The translations under genes were made by a program, and so were the position numbers. A DNA stretch of 64,000 nucleotides from Plastoroseomonas arctica (lineage in GTDB: Bacteria > Pseudomonadota > Alphaproteobacteria > Acetobacterales > Acetobacteraceae), in contig NZ_JAAEDH010000017.1 in NCBI RefSeq assembly GCF_018128965.1, positions 47,483 to 111,482 of the forward strand. The letters run 5' to 3'. The notes below the pieces were generated by a model. That model was not told the origin of the DNA. It did not search any database and saw only the letters and a list, made by a program, of their open reading frames with translations. This document shows positions 18,447 through 27,086 of this stretch, one piece after another (position 1 is the stretch's first letter; every line of letters begins with the position of its first letter).

Positions 18447-21235
18447 CCGCCAGCCGCACCGCATCCCCGCGGGTGTCGCCGCCCGACACCGCAAACAACG
18501 CGGCGCCGGGCGATGATCACCCCGATGTCCTTGCCGACCTCATCGCCTCCCTGCTGCCCGGGGATGTGCCCGTCGGGCGTGACGTCGCACTCGGGCTGCT
18601 CCGGCGGCACCTGGGGCGTATCCATGCCCAGGTGCAGCAGCGCTTCGAAGCCAAGGCGCTGGGCGGCCTCGCCTCGGCACGGTGGATGGCCGCACTCACC
18701 GATACGCTGATCCGGTCGATCTACAGCTACGCCGAAGCCATGGTGCCGCACGCGAAGGAACAGGACGCGCCGTTCTGCCTGGTCGCGACCGGCGGCTATG
18801 GGCGTGGCGTGCTCGCGCCCTTCTCCGACATCGACCTGCTCTTCCTGACCGATGACGAGATGACCCCGCGTGGCGAGCGCGCCGTCGAGTTCATGCTCTA
18901 TCTGCTGTGGGATCTTGGCCTCAAGGTCGGGCACGCCACCCGCAGCGTCGCCAATTGCCTCGACGACGCCAAGGGCGACGCCACGGTGCTGACCGCCATG
19001 CTCGACGCCCGGCGCCTCGCCGGCGATGCGGGCATCTTCGCGCGCTTCACCCAGCGCTTCACCAAGGCGCGTGGCGAGTGGGGCTTCGGTCATTTCCTCG
19101 CGGCAAAGCGCGCCGAACGCGCGAGCCGCCACGCGCGCTACGGCGACAGCCCCTTCCTGGTCGAGCCGCACCTGAAGGAAGGCCGCGGCGGGTTGCGCGA
19201 CCTCCAGACGCTGTATTGGCTCGCGCGCTACGCCTTCGGCGTGCAGCGCATGCCCGAGCTGGTGGGTGCGAACGCGCCGGGGGGCGGGCTGATCACCGAG
19301 GAGGAGGCGAGCGCGATCCGCCGTGCGTGGGACTTCCTCTGGACCGTGCGCTTCCACCTGCACCTGGTCGCAGGGCGCGCGGAGGAGCGGCTGACCTTCG
19401 ACTTCCAACCCGTTGTCGGCGCGCGCATGGGCTACACGCGCCACGGCAAGCAGGATGGCGTCGAGCGGTTCATGAAGCACCTCTTCATCACCGCGCGCGA
19501 TGTGGCCCGCTTCACCCGGATGCTCGAACCCGCCATCGAGCGCGCCGCGCTTGGCCTGCCCGCGGTACTGCCCGCACCCGACAAGGCGCTCGCCGAGGCC
19601 GGCTTCGCGCTCGCGGACGGCAAGCTGATCGCGGCACCGGGGTTCGACTTCCGCGAGAAGCCGGTGCTGATGCTGCGCCTGGTGAAGCTCGCGCGCGACC
19701 GCGGGCTCGACATCCATCCGCTCGCCTTCCGCGCGCTGATCCGGCAGTCGCGCCACGCGGTGCGGCTGCGCGGCGACCCGGAGGCGGGGGCGATCTTCCT
19801 CGACCTGCTGTGCGGCCGCGATGCCGCCGTGTGGCTGCGGCAGCTGAATGAGGCGGGGTTCCTCTCGCGCTATCTGCCGGACTGGGCGCGCATCGTGGGG
19901 CTGATGCAGTTCGACACCTATCATGTGTTCACCGTCGACGAGCATACGGTCGAGGCGATCGGCGTGCTGGGGCAGCTCGATCGCAACGAGCTGTCGGAAA
20001 TCGCGCCGGTTGCGAGTGAGCTTCTGGCGCAGCTGCAATCGCGCCGTGCGCTGTATGTGGCGACCCTGCTGCACGACATCGCCAAGGGCCGCGGCGGCGA
20101 CCATTCCGAACTGGGCGCGGTGGTCGCGCAGGAAGTCTGCCCCAAGCTCGGCCTGACGCCGGAGGAGACGGAGACCGTCTCCTGGCTGGTGCTGCACCAT
20201 CTGCTGATCAGCCAGACCGCGTTCAAGCGCGACATCGAGGACCCCAAGACCATCCTCGACATCGCGGAGGTGGTGCAGTCGCCCGAGCGGCTGCGGCTGC
20301 TGCTGGTCCTCACGGTCGCCGACATGCGCGCCGTCGGGCCGAAGGTGTGGAATGGGTGGAAAGCGACTTTGCTGCGCGAGCTGTACTGGCGCGTGGCGGA
20401 AGTGCTCGCCGGCGGGCTTTCGGTGCCGGAGCGCGACGTGCGCGTGGCGCGGGCGAAGGATGCGGTGGCGTCCCTTCTAAAGGGCCGGCCGAAGGCGGAG
20501 GTGGAGCGCTATCTCGGCCTGGGCTACCCCGGCTACTGGCTCAGCTTCGACCCGCAGACCCATGCGCGCCACGCGACGATGGTGGCCGAGGCGGCCAGTG
20601 GCCACACCCCGCTCACCGTGCGCACGCGCGTGCTGGAAGCGCGCTCCGTCACCGAGGTGACGGTGTTCTGCACCGACCATCCGGGGCTGTTCAGCAAGAT
20701 TGCCGGTGCGCTGGCCGTCGCCGGCGCCTCCATCGTCGATGCGCGCATCCACACCATGACGGACGGCACCGCGCTCGACACCTTCTGGGTCCAGGATGCA
20801 TCGGGTGCGGCCTTCGACCAGCCGCATCGCCTGGCGCGGCTGTCGGTGCTGATCGAGCAGTCGCTGTCGGGCCGGCTGAAGCTCTCCGACGAGATCCGCA
20901 AGGTGCGGCGCGAACCGGCGCGGCTGCGCGCGGTGACGGTCCCCCCCCGCGTCGTGATCGACAACCACGCGAGCAACACGCACACGGTGATCGAGGTGAA
21001 TGGGCGCGACCGGCCGGGGCTGCTGCACGATGTGACGGCGGCGATCAGCGGCCAGGGCATGCAGATCGCCTCCGCACACATTACCACCTATGGCGTGCGC
21101 GCGGTGGACGTCTTCTACGTGAAGGACGTGTTCGGCCTGAAGATCGAGAATGACCGGAAGCTGGCGCAGCTGCGGGAGGCGCTGGTGGATAGCCTGCTGC
21201 CGCCGGAGGTGGTCCCGGCGGTGGCGGCGAAGTAG
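18443..21235 (+). CDS. glnD: bifunctional uridylyltransferase/uridylyl-removing enzyme GlnD
   Basis: The 930-residue protein has all GlnD parts: a nucleotidyltransferase with GGYGRG (117-122) and FSDIDLLFL (catalytic Asps near 129-131), an HD domain with LLHDIAKGRGGDHSELGA (about 543) and two C-terminal ACT domains (from about 735 and 850; FCTDHPGLFSKIAGALAVAG and NGRDRPGLLHDVTAAISG). It uridylylates and de-uridylylates PII proteins in response to glutamine and so sets nitrogen status. The start overlaps the mutS stop (ATGA), suggesting coupling. The NAD-glutamate dehydrogenase at 40565 is a likely physiological relation but is not linked. Confidence 0.97.
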   Translation: MTASRTASPRVSPPDTANNAAPGDDHPDVLADLIASLLPGDVPVGRDVALGLLRRHLGRIHAQVQQRFEAKALGGLASARWMAALTDTLIRSIYSYAEAMVPHAKEQDAPFCLVATGGYGRGVLAPFSDIDLLFLTDDEMTPRGERAVEFMLYLLWDLGLKVGHATRSVANCLDDAKGDATVLTAMLDARRLAGDAGIFARFTQRFTKARGEWGFGHFLAAKRAERASRHARYGDSPFLVEPHLKEGRGGLRDLQTLYWLARYAFGVQRMPELVGANAPGGGLITEEEASAIRRAWDFLWTVRFHLHLVAGRAEERLTFDFQPVVGARMGYTRHGKQDGVERFMKHLFITARDVARFTRMLEPAIERAALGLPAVLPAPDKALAEAGFALADGKLIAAPGFDFREKPVLMLRLVKLARDRGLDIHPLAFRALIRQSRHAVRLRGDPEAGAIFLDLLCGRDAAVWLRQLNEAGFLSRYLPDWARIVGLMQFDTYHVFTVDEHTVEAIGVLGQLDRNELSEIAPVASELLAQLQSRRALYVATLLHDIAKGRGGDHSELGAVVAQEVCPKLGLTPEETETVSWLVLHHLLISQTAFKRDIEDPKTILDIAEVVQSPERLRLLLVLTVADMRAVGPKVWNGWKATLLRELYWRVAEVLAGGLSVPERDVRVARAKDAVASLLKGRPKAEVERYLGLGYPGYWLSFDPQTHARHATMVAEAASGHTPLTVRTRVLEARSVTEVTVFCTDHPGLFSKIAGALAVAGASIVDARIHTMTDGTALDTFWVQDASGAAFDQPHRLARLSVLIEQSLSGRLKLSDEIRKVRREPARLRAVTVPPRVVIDNHASNTHTVIEVNGRDRPGLLHDVTAAISGQGMQIASAHITTYGVRAVDVFYVKDVFGLKIENDRKLAQLREALVDSLLPPEVVPAVAAK

Positions 21236-21284
21236 CGCCCGGGACAGCCATGGCCGCGTGGGGGCGTCGTCACTTCAGGATTGC

Positions 21285-21382
21285 GGTAAGGAAGTAAGGA
21301 AATCTTACTCACGCGTTTTTCCACATATCATTGAATTTTCGTGTTTTCCTGTGCGAAAATCAGTGTTCCTTACTTTCTTACC
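21285..21382. repeat. nested AT-rich inverted repeat between convergent glnD and hrcA
   Basis: Outer arms of 17 bases (21285-21301 and 21366-21382) pair with one mismatch: GGTAAGGAAGTAAGGAA against GGTAAGAAAGTAAGGAA on the other strand. Inside are AGTAAG/CTTACT (21293-21298, 21304-21309) and ATTTTCG/CGAAAAT (21335-21341, 21354-21360). The element is far more AT-rich than the flanks. It sits in the 229-bp convergent gap, so it could serve as a bidirectional terminator. The nested layout also fits a small mobile or folded element. There is no coding frame of note. Confidence 0.7.
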
Positions 21383-21464
21383 CGCATCGCACACCCACCG
21401 CAGAGCGGTGCCGTCGACCGCCGCAGGATAGCCGCTGACCGGCCGAACCGGAAGGATTTTCGTC

Positions 21465-22541
21465 CTAACCCAGCAAGCGCCCAATGACACGTGCGGTGTA
21501 GTCCACCACCGGGATGACCCGGCCATAGTTGATCCGGGTCGGGCCGATGACGCCAATTGCGCCAACGATCTTTTCCTGGCCGTTGCGGAAGGGTGCGACG
21601 ACCATCGACAGCCCCGTGCTGTCGAAAAGCCCGCTCTCCGCGCCGATGAAGATCTGCACGCCCTGGCCACGTTGGGCGAGTTCCAGCAGCCGCAGCATCG
21701 TCTCCTGCGATTCGAGCCGCTCGAACAGGCGGCGGATCTCGCTCACATGCGCGGCCTGGTCGAGGTTCTCCAGCAGGCGCGACTGTCCCCGCAGGATCAG
21801 GCTGCCGCCGCCGCCCCCCGTCCAGGTCCCCAGCCCAGCCTCGATCACCTGCTGGGTGAGGTCGTCGAGCGCAGTGCGGTTGTCGGCGATTTCCTGCGCC
21901 ACCATTCCGCGCGCTTCCTCCAGCGTGCGGCCGGTCAGGCGCGCGTTGAGGTAGTTGCTCGCCTGCGTCAGCGCCGAGAGCGGCAGGCCGGGCGGAACTT
22001 CGATCACCCGATTCTCGACCTGGCCGCCCTCCTGCACCAGCACCACCAGGGCGCGCCCCGGGCCGAGAGCCACGAATTCGATGTGCCGCACCGCGTTTTC
22101 GGCATTCGGCGCGACGACCATCCCGGCGGCCCCGGCGAGGCCCGAGAGCATCTGCCCCGCCTCGCCCAGCGTTTCATGCAGGGACCGTCCGGAGGCGGCG
22201 CAGCGCACCGAGATTGCCTCGCGCTCGGCCTCCGAGAGGTCGCCGAATTCGAGCAGACCATCGACGAACAGCCGCAGGCCCCGCTCGGTCGGCAGCCGCC
22301 CGGCGGAGGTGTGCGGCGCATAGAGCAGCCCGGCATCCTCCAGATCCGCCATGGCGTTGCGGATGGTGGCGGGCGAGAGGTTGAGCGGCAGCCGGCGCGA
22401 CAGGGTGCGCGAACCCACGGGTTCCCCGGTCTCGACATAGGTCTCGACAAGTTCGCGCAGGATGGAGGCGCTGCGGGTATCCAGACCGGGGCGGACCAGA
22501 TGATCGGCCCCGATCACGCGGGCAAGGCGCGGATCGATCAT
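21465..22541 (-). CDS. hrcA: heat-inducible transcription repressor HrcA
   Basis: The 358-residue protein begins with the HrcA winged-helix domain (about 20-105, with ILRELVETYVETGEPVGSRT and SPATIRNAMADLEDAGLL). The dimerisation/GAF-like part follows, ending IGVIGPTRINYGRVIPVVDY, the classic HrcA C-terminal signature. HrcA binds CIRCE elements and represses groESL and dnaK. No CIRCE-like site (TTAGCACTC - N9 - GAGTGCTAA) was seen anywhere near. The usual alphaproteobacterial partner grpE is absent here, and rph, its common neighbour, is separated by a TTT receptor gene. Confidence 0.96.
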   Translation of the reverse strand: MIDPRLARVIGADHLVRPGLDTRSASILRELVETYVETGEPVGSRTLSRRLPLNLSPATIRNAMADLEDAGLLYAPHTSAGRLPTERGLRLFVDGLLEFGDLSEAEREAISVRCAASGRSLHETLGEAGQMLSGLAGAAGMVVAPNAENAVRHIEFVALGPGRALVVLVQEGGQVENRVIEVPPGLPLSALTQASNYLNARLTGRTLEEARGMVAQEIADNRTALDDLTQQVIEAGLGTWTGGGGGSLILRGQSRLLENLDQAAHVSEIRRLFERLESQETMLRLLELAQRGQGVQIFIGAESGLFDSTGLSMVVAPFRNGQEKIVGAIGVIGPTRINYGRVIPVVDYTARVIGRLLG

Positions 22542-22624
22542 GCGAACAAGCTAGGAACCACGGCCCGCAACGTCAATGCAATCATGCCGCCGTCGCGCGC
22601 GCACCGAGAGACCACCGCAGCCCG

Positions 22625-22830
22625 GCGAGCCAACCCAACGGAGTCGGCGCCCGCTATCGGGGCGCGCCCTCCGCGCAAAGCGCGATTCCGCCGCAGTCCT
22701 GCGAGCCAACCGGCGAAGCCAGCGCCCGCTACCGGGGTGCGCCCTTCGCGCACCGCGAGGCCGAATGGCCGAACGCCGCGAGTGCGGCGAGCCAAGCCGG
22801 CAGAGCCGGCGCCCGGCGCCTGAGGGCACA
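22625..22830. repeat. imperfect tandem repeat upstream of hrcA
   Basis: About two and a half copies of a 75-85-bp GC-rich unit start near 22625, 22701 and 22788. Each opens GCGAGCCAA and continues through a GCGCCCGCTAYCGGGG segment (the third copy is cut short). The stretch fills the 305 bp between the hrcA start and the preceding receptor gene, on the same strand. An open frame runs through it but has no family features. It may be duplicated spacer DNA; any hrcA promoter must lie within or beside it. Confidence 0.6.
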
Positions 22831-22846
22831 ATATACGCGGACGCCC

Positions 22847-23830
22847 TTAGTCCGCGTAACTGTTCGCCGCGGTGATGATTGGGCGCCAGCGCGCCACCTC
22901 GGCCGCCAGGAAGCGCGTGTGGAAGGCCGGCGTCGCCTGCGTGTCGCTGGCCGGCGTCGTGACCATCTCGGCAAAGCGCGTCAGCAGACGCGGCTCCTTC
23001 AGCGCCGCGCGGATCGCGACCGCGAGTCGCTCCTGCACCTCCCCCGGCGTGCCAGCCGGCGCGTAGAGCCCGTGCCAGGTGCTCATGTCGATGGTGGGGA
23101 AGCCGGCCTCCCGCGTGGTGGGCAGTTCCAAACCGGGGACGCGCGCCTCGGTGGTGACGGCGTAGCCCTTGATGCGGTTGTCGCGCAGGAAGGCGAAGGT
23201 GTTGGTCGCCTGGTCGCAGAACACGTCGATGCGCCCGGCCATGACCTCGGTGATGGCGGGCGCGGAGCCGCGGAACACCACCGGCGTCATCGCCGTGCCG
23301 GCGGCGTGCTGCAGCAGCATCCCGCACAGGTGGTTCGCGGCCCCCAGGCCGGAATGGGCGAGATTGAGCGTATCGCCCTGCGCGCGGATCGCGGCCATCA
23401 GGCCGGCGAGGTCCGCGGCAGGGAAGTCGGGCTTGGTCACCAGCGTCATCGCGGCGTCGGAGACCAGGCCAAGCGGGGCGAAGCTGTCGGTCACGGAGTA
23501 GGTCAGGCGGCGATACAGCGTCGCGGTGCTGGCGTGGCCGATGTGGTGCGCCAGCAGCGCGTGCCCGTCGGGACGGGCCGAGGCGACGCGCTGCGCCGCG
23601 ATGGTGCCGCCCGCACCCGTCACGTTCTCGACAACCACGGGCTGGCCGAGGTTCTGCGCCATGCCCTCGGCGACCAGGCGATTGATGATGTCGGTGGGCC
23701 CACCGGCGGCGAATGGCACCGTGATGGTGATGGCGCGCGACGGGAACGGCGCCTGGGCGATGGCGGGGGCGGCGAGCAGCGCGGGGGCGACAAGGACTGG
23801 GCTGGCCAGCAGGGCACGGCGGCGGAGCAT
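22847..23830 (-). CDS. Bug/TctC-type tripartite tricarboxylate transporter receptor
   Basis: The 327-residue periplasmic receptor starts at ATG 23830, with signal [20 protein letters not shown] ending at [10 protein letters not shown]. Hallmarks are [60 protein letters not shown] and a C-terminal [12 protein letters not shown]. There is no membrane partner nearby. It is divergent from rph by 81 bp and lies between hrcA and rph, genes that are often adjacent in alphaproteobacteria, which suggests an insertion here. The ligand is unknown. Confidence 0.92.
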   Translation of the reverse strand: MLRRRALLASPVLVAPALLAAPAIAQAPFPSRAITITVPFAAGGPTDIINRLVAEGMAQNLGQPVVVENVTGAGGTIAAQRVASARPDGHALLAHHIGHASTATLYRRLTYSVTDSFAPLGLVSDAAMTLVTKPDFPAADLAGLMAAIRAQGDTLNLAHSGLGAANHLCGMLLQHAAGTAMTPVVFRGSAPAITEVMAGRIDVFCDQATNTFAFLRDNRIKGYAVTTEARVPGLELPTTREAGFPTIDMSTWHGLYAPAGTPGEVQERLAVAIRAALKEPRLLTRFAEMVTTPASDTQATPAFHTRFLAAEVARWRPIITAANSYAD

Positions 23831-23911
23831 GGGGAAGTTCCTCGGCTTGCTTGATTGCCCGCAGTGAGCCACACGGCCCCTGCCCTGCCAAGTTTCCAAA
23901 GGATCACACCC

Positions 23912-24628
23912 ATGCGCCCTTCCGGCCGCGCCACCGATGCGCTGCGTTCCGTCTCGCTCGAACCCGGCGCGGCGCGCCATGCCGAGGGCTCCTGCCTGAT
24001 CCGCATGGGCGTGACCGAGGTGCTGTGCACCGCGAGCGTCGAATCCCGCGTCCCACCCTTCCTGCGCGGCCAGGGTCAGGGCTGGGTCACCGCGGAGTAC
24101 GGCATGCTGCCGCGCGCGACGCACACCCGCGGCGACCGCGAGGCAGCGCGCGGCAAGCAATCCGGTCGCACCCAGGAGATCCAGCGGCTGATCGGGCGCA
24201 GCCTGCGCGCCGTGACCGACCTCAAGGCGATGGGCGAGATGAGCGTGACGCTCGACTGCGACGTGCTGACGGCCGATGGTGGCACCCGCTGCGCGTCCAT
24301 CACCGGCGCCTGGGTCGCGCTGCATCTCGCCTTCGAGCATTGCCGCAAGCAAAACATCATGAGCGTCAACCCGCTGCGCGACCAGGTGGCCGCGATTTCG
24401 TGCGGCATCTTCGAGGGCACGCCGGTGCTCGACCTCGACTATGCCGAGGACAGCAAGGCGGATGCGGACACCAACTTCGTCCTCACCGGCACGGGCGGCA
24501 TCGTGGAGGTGCAGGCGACCGCCGAGGGCGCGCCCTTCACGGAGGATGCGCTGACCGCGCTGATGCGCCTTGCGCAGAAGGGCACGGCGGAGCTGTTCGC
24601 CGCCCAGCGCGTGGCGATCGGCGGATGA
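23912..24628 (+). CDS. rph: ribonuclease PH
   Basis: The 238-residue enzyme has the RNase PH length and motifs: [12 protein letters not shown] at the start, [20 protein letters not shown], phosphate-site [35 protein letters not shown] and [17 protein letters not shown]. It is a phosphorolytic 3'-5' exonuclease that trims tRNA and rRNA ends. ATG 23912 has AAAGGA upstream. The stop overlaps the rdgB start (ATGA), giving an rph-rdgB-hydrolase operon. Confidence 0.97.
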   Translation: MRPSGRATDALRSVSLEPGAARHAEGSCLIRMGVTEVLCTASVESRVPPFLRGQGQGWVTAEYGMLPRATHTRGDREAARGKQSGRTQEIQRLIGRSLRAVTDLKAMGEMSVTLDCDVLTADGGTRCASITGAWVALHLAFEHCRKQNIMSVNPLRDQVAAISCGIFEGTPVLDLDYAEDSKADADTNFVLTGTGGIVEVQATAEGAPFTEDALTALMRLAQKGTAELFAAQRVAIGG

Positions 24629-25236
24629 GCCGGCGGCTGGCGCGCGGCGAGGTGATCATCCTCGCCACGCACAATGCGGGGAAGCTGCGCGAGGTCGCGG
24701 CCCTGCTCGCGCCGCACGGGCTGGTGGCGGAAAGCGCGGGCGCGCGCGGCCTGCCCGAACCGGCCGAGACCGAGACGAGTTTCCTCGGCAATGCGCGGAT
24801 CAAGGCGCTGGCCGCCGCGCGCGCGACGGGCCTGCCGGCGCTCGCCGACGACAGTGGGTTCTCCGCCGCTGCGCTGGATGGCGCGCCGGGCGTCTACACC
24901 GCCGATTGGGCGATGCGCCCGGATAGCACGCGCGACTATGCGGCCGCGATGGCGCTGGTCGCCGAGCGGGCGGCGGGCAGCGCGGATCGGGGCGCGTGGT
25001 TCAGTTGCGCGCTGGTGCTCGCCTGGCCCGATGGCCACACCGAGGATTTTCTGGGCGAGGTGCATGGCAGCTGGGTCTGGCCGCCGCGCGGCGCGCGAGG
25101 CTTCGGCTATGACCCGATGTTCATCCCCGAAGGCAGCGCCGAAACCTTTGGCGAGATGGCACCCGAGGCGAAGCACGCGATCAGCCATCGCGCGCGCGCC
25201 TTCGCGCTGCTGCGCGCGGCCTGCCTGCCGGAATGA
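24625..25236 (+). CDS. rdgB: XTP/dITP pyrophosphatase (non-canonical purine NTP hydrolase)
   Basis: The 203-residue RdgB/HAM1 protein has [18 protein letters not shown] at residues 14-31, DDSGF with the metal Asps near 73-74, [11 protein letters not shown] and the C-terminal [17 protein letters not shown] and ISHRARAF motifs. It removes dITP and XTP to keep them out of DNA. The ATG overlaps the rph stop (ATGA) and its own stop overlaps the next gene in the same way. The rph-rdgB pairing is common in alphaproteobacteria. Confidence 0.95.
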   Translation: MSRRLARGEVIILATHNAGKLREVAALLAPHGLVAESAGARGLPEPAETETSFLGNARIKALAAARATGLPALADDSGFSAAALDGAPGVYTADWAMRPDSTRDYAAAMALVAERAAGSADRGAWFSCALVLAWPDGHTEDFLGEVHGSWVWPPRGARGFGYDPMFIPEGSAETFGEMAPEAKHAISHRARAFALLRAACLPE

Positions 25237-25946
25237 GGTGGCTCGCCGCCCTGCTCGCGATGTTGTTCGCGGGCGCGGCGGCGGCGGTGACGCCGGATCC
25301 CTCCGTGCCGCAGCGTGGGGCTGCGGCGGCGGTGGGCGCCCTGGTCTGGTTGCATCCGAGCTATGGCGGCGATCACCCGCCGGAGGCACCGCCGTGGACG
25401 ACGCGCCTTGTCGCGGCGGGGTGGGATCTGTGGCGCCTGGATCGCACCGGCCCGGGCGACCCCTTGGATGGGGGCGCGCAGCGGCTTGCGGCGGGCAGCA
25501 CGGCGTTGCGCGCGCAGGGCTATCGGCGGGTGCTGCTGGTGGGCGACAGCCGGGGCGCGTTCATCGCGCTGCTTGCGCTCGCGGTGCCGGGCGTGGCGGA
25601 TGGCGTGGTGCTGACGGCGCCGGCCGCGCATGGACGGTCCGAGACAAGGCGGGCGCAGGCGCTGGAGGATTTCGGCTCGGCGTTGGCGGCGGCAGCGTTG
25701 CCGGCCTCCGCGCGGATGGCGCTGGTGCTGTTCGCGGACGATGCCTGGGACCCGAACCCGGCCGCGCGGGCCTCAATGTTCCGCGCCGCGGTCGCGCGCA
25801 TGGGCATCGCCGGCAGGCTGATCGACCGCCCGGCTTCGCCGCGCGGCCATGATGCGGCTTCGGGTGCCCTCTTCGACCGCCTGTTCGGCGCCTGCCTGGC
25901 CGCCTTCATTGACCCTGAGCGCTTCCCGCCCGCATCCTGCCCTTGA
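25233..25946 (+). CDS. exported alpha/beta-hydrolase-like protein
   Basis: The 237-residue product has an N-terminal signal ([17 protein letters not shown]), a strand-turn [11 protein letters not shown] that could form an oxyanion site, and [17 protein letters not shown] with a GxSxG-like elbow (GDSRG, Ser at about residue 108). A late GHD (residue about 209) could supply the His. Together this suggests a serine hydrolase of the alpha/beta fold acting in the periplasm. It is coupled to rdgB by ATGA, where many relatives carry hemW instead. The substrate is unknown. Confidence 0.65.
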   Translation: MRWLAALLAMLFAGAAAAVTPDPSVPQRGAAAAVGALVWLHPSYGGDHPPEAPPWTTRLVAAGWDLWRLDRTGPGDPLDGGAQRLAAGSTALRAQGYRRVLLVGDSRGAFIALLALAVPGVADGVVLTAPAAHGRSETRRAQALEDFGSALAAAALPASARMALVLFADDAWDPNPAARASMFRAAVARMGIAGRLIDRPASPRGHDAASGALFDRLFGACLAAFIDPERFPPASCP

Positions 25947-25982
25947 TCGGGCGTACCGCCCTCCCGGCCGGTACCCATCGAT

Positions 25983-26041
25983 GAAAAATAAAAGAATGGG
26001 CGCAAACGTATACGTTTGCGGGGGAAATTCTTTTCCCCGCT
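25983..26041 (-). repeat. dispersed AT-rich palindromic repeat, copy A
   Basis: Read on the minus strand: a GGGGAAAAGAATTTCCCC-type hairpin (26018-26040 with flanking GC pairs), then a perfect 20-base palindrome CGCAAACGTATACGTTTGCG (26001-26020), then CCCATTCTTTTATTTTT. The same parts recur at 36288, 36446, 47470 and 49541. On the plus strand the GCGGGG/CCCCGC stem followed by TCTTTCTT could also terminate transcription of the upstream hydrolase gene. It lies 21 bp before the receptor gene at 26063. Confidence 0.75.
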
Positions 26042-26062
26042 CTTTCTTCCTGGGAGGGAAGC

Positions 26063-27025
26063 ATGAAGATTTCTCGTCGCGTGGCGCTGTCCGCGCCATT
26101 CCTGCTGCCGTCGGTCGCGCGTGCGCAGCCTGCCTTCCCGCAGCGCCCGGTGCGCATGATCGTCCCCTACACGCCGGGCGGTGTCTCCGACATCACCGCG
26201 CGCCTGATGTCCGAGCCGCTTGCCGCGCTCTGGGGCCAGCCTGTGCCGGTGGAGAATCGCGCGGGTGCGGATGGCGTGATCGGCACGGATGCCATTGCGA
26301 AGGCGGCGCCCGACGGCCACACGCTGGGCCTAGTGTCGGTGGCGCATCCGGTGAATGCGGCCTTCTATCGCCTGCCCTTTGACTCCATCCGCGACTTCAC
26401 CTTCATCACGCAGACCAGCTCGACCCCGCTGGTCCTTTGCGCGCCGCCATCCTTCGCGCCGAACACGCCGGAGGAGCTGGTGGAATATGCGCGGGCCCAC
26501 CCGGGTGTGACCTTCGCGGGCACGGGGGGCGTGGTGCGGCTGGCCCCGGTGCTGTTCGCGCAGCGGACGAACACGCGGCTGGAATACGTGCCTTATCGCG
26601 GTTCCAGCCAGGCGCATCCGGACCTCATCGCCGGCCGGGTGAACATCATGTTTGACACGGTACCGGCCGCACTCGGCCACATCCGGTCCGGCGCGCTGAA
26701 GGCGATCGCGACCACGGGGGGGCGGCGATCGGCGCAGCTGCCTGAAGTGCCGACGCTGGGCGAGGCGTTGCTGCCGGGGTTCGAGGCGTCGACTTGGGGC
26801 ATGGTGATCGCGCCGGCGGGGCTGCCCGCGCCGGTGCTGGCCAAGCTGCACGCGGATTGCGTGGCGGCGATGGCGAATGCGGTGGTGGTGGACCGGCATC
26901 GCACGCTGGGTGCGGACATCGTGACCTCGGAGCCGGATGCGCTGCGCAGCTTCGTGCAGGCGGAGCTGACGAAGTGGGGCGAAGCGGCGCGGGCCGCCGG
27001 GGTGGAGCTGCAGAACGCCCGCTGA
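26063..27025 (+). CDS. Bug/TctC-type tripartite tricarboxylate transporter receptor
   Basis: The 320-residue periplasmic receptor has signal MKISRRVALSAPFLLPSVA ending near ARA-QPAFP. Family hallmarks are RMIVPYTPGGVSDITARLM, VENRAGADGVIGTDAIAK and VPYRGSSQAHPDLIAGRVN. ATG 26063 follows GGGAGG at good spacing. No TctA/TctB is present. Repeat copy A lies just upstream, and the mod operon with its own Mo-box follows after 61 bp, so co-transcription with mod genes is possible but the operator would separate control. The ligand is unknown. Confidence 0.93.
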   Translation: MKISRRVALSAPFLLPSVARAQPAFPQRPVRMIVPYTPGGVSDITARLMSEPLAALWGQPVPVENRAGADGVIGTDAIAKAAPDGHTLGLVSVAHPVNAAFYRLPFDSIRDFTFITQTSSTPLVLCAPPSFAPNTPEELVEYARAHPGVTFAGTGGVVRLAPVLFAQRTNTRLEYVPYRGSSQAHPDLIAGRVNIMFDTVPAALGHIRSGALKAIATTGGRRSAQLPEVPTLGEALLPGFEASTWGMVIAPAGLPAPVLAKLHADCVAAMANAVVVDRHRTLGADIVTSEPDALRSFVQAELTKWGEAARAAGVELQNAR

Positions 27026-27045
27026 TGGACGTGGGCGGGGACGGG

Positions 27046-27069
27046 CGCTATGTCTGGCGGGACATAACG
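27046..27069. promoter_or_regulatory. Mo-box (ModE operator) upstream of modA
   Basis: A 24-base dyad, CGCTATGTC - TGGCGG - GACATAACG, has 9-base arms matching at 8 positions. It has the same form and spacing as the E. coli modA operator (CGTTATATT-N6-TACATAACG, from memory). It ends 17 bases before the modA ATG, so a bound repressor would block transcription or sit just at the start. The modE gene in the same operon supplies the likely regulator, giving molybdate-dependent autoregulation. Confidence 0.8.
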
Positions 27070-27086
27070 CATGGAGAGCCCGTCCG

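Noticed and set aside
22538..22831. Minus-strand 97-codon frame upstream of hrcA
   Set aside because: It only reads the tandem repeat (Arg/Ala/Gly-rich) and shows no family features.
22542..22846. Possible CIRCE element controlling hrcA
   Set aside because: No TTAGCACTC - N9 - GAGTGCTAA dyad is present; the region is a GC-rich tandem repeat.
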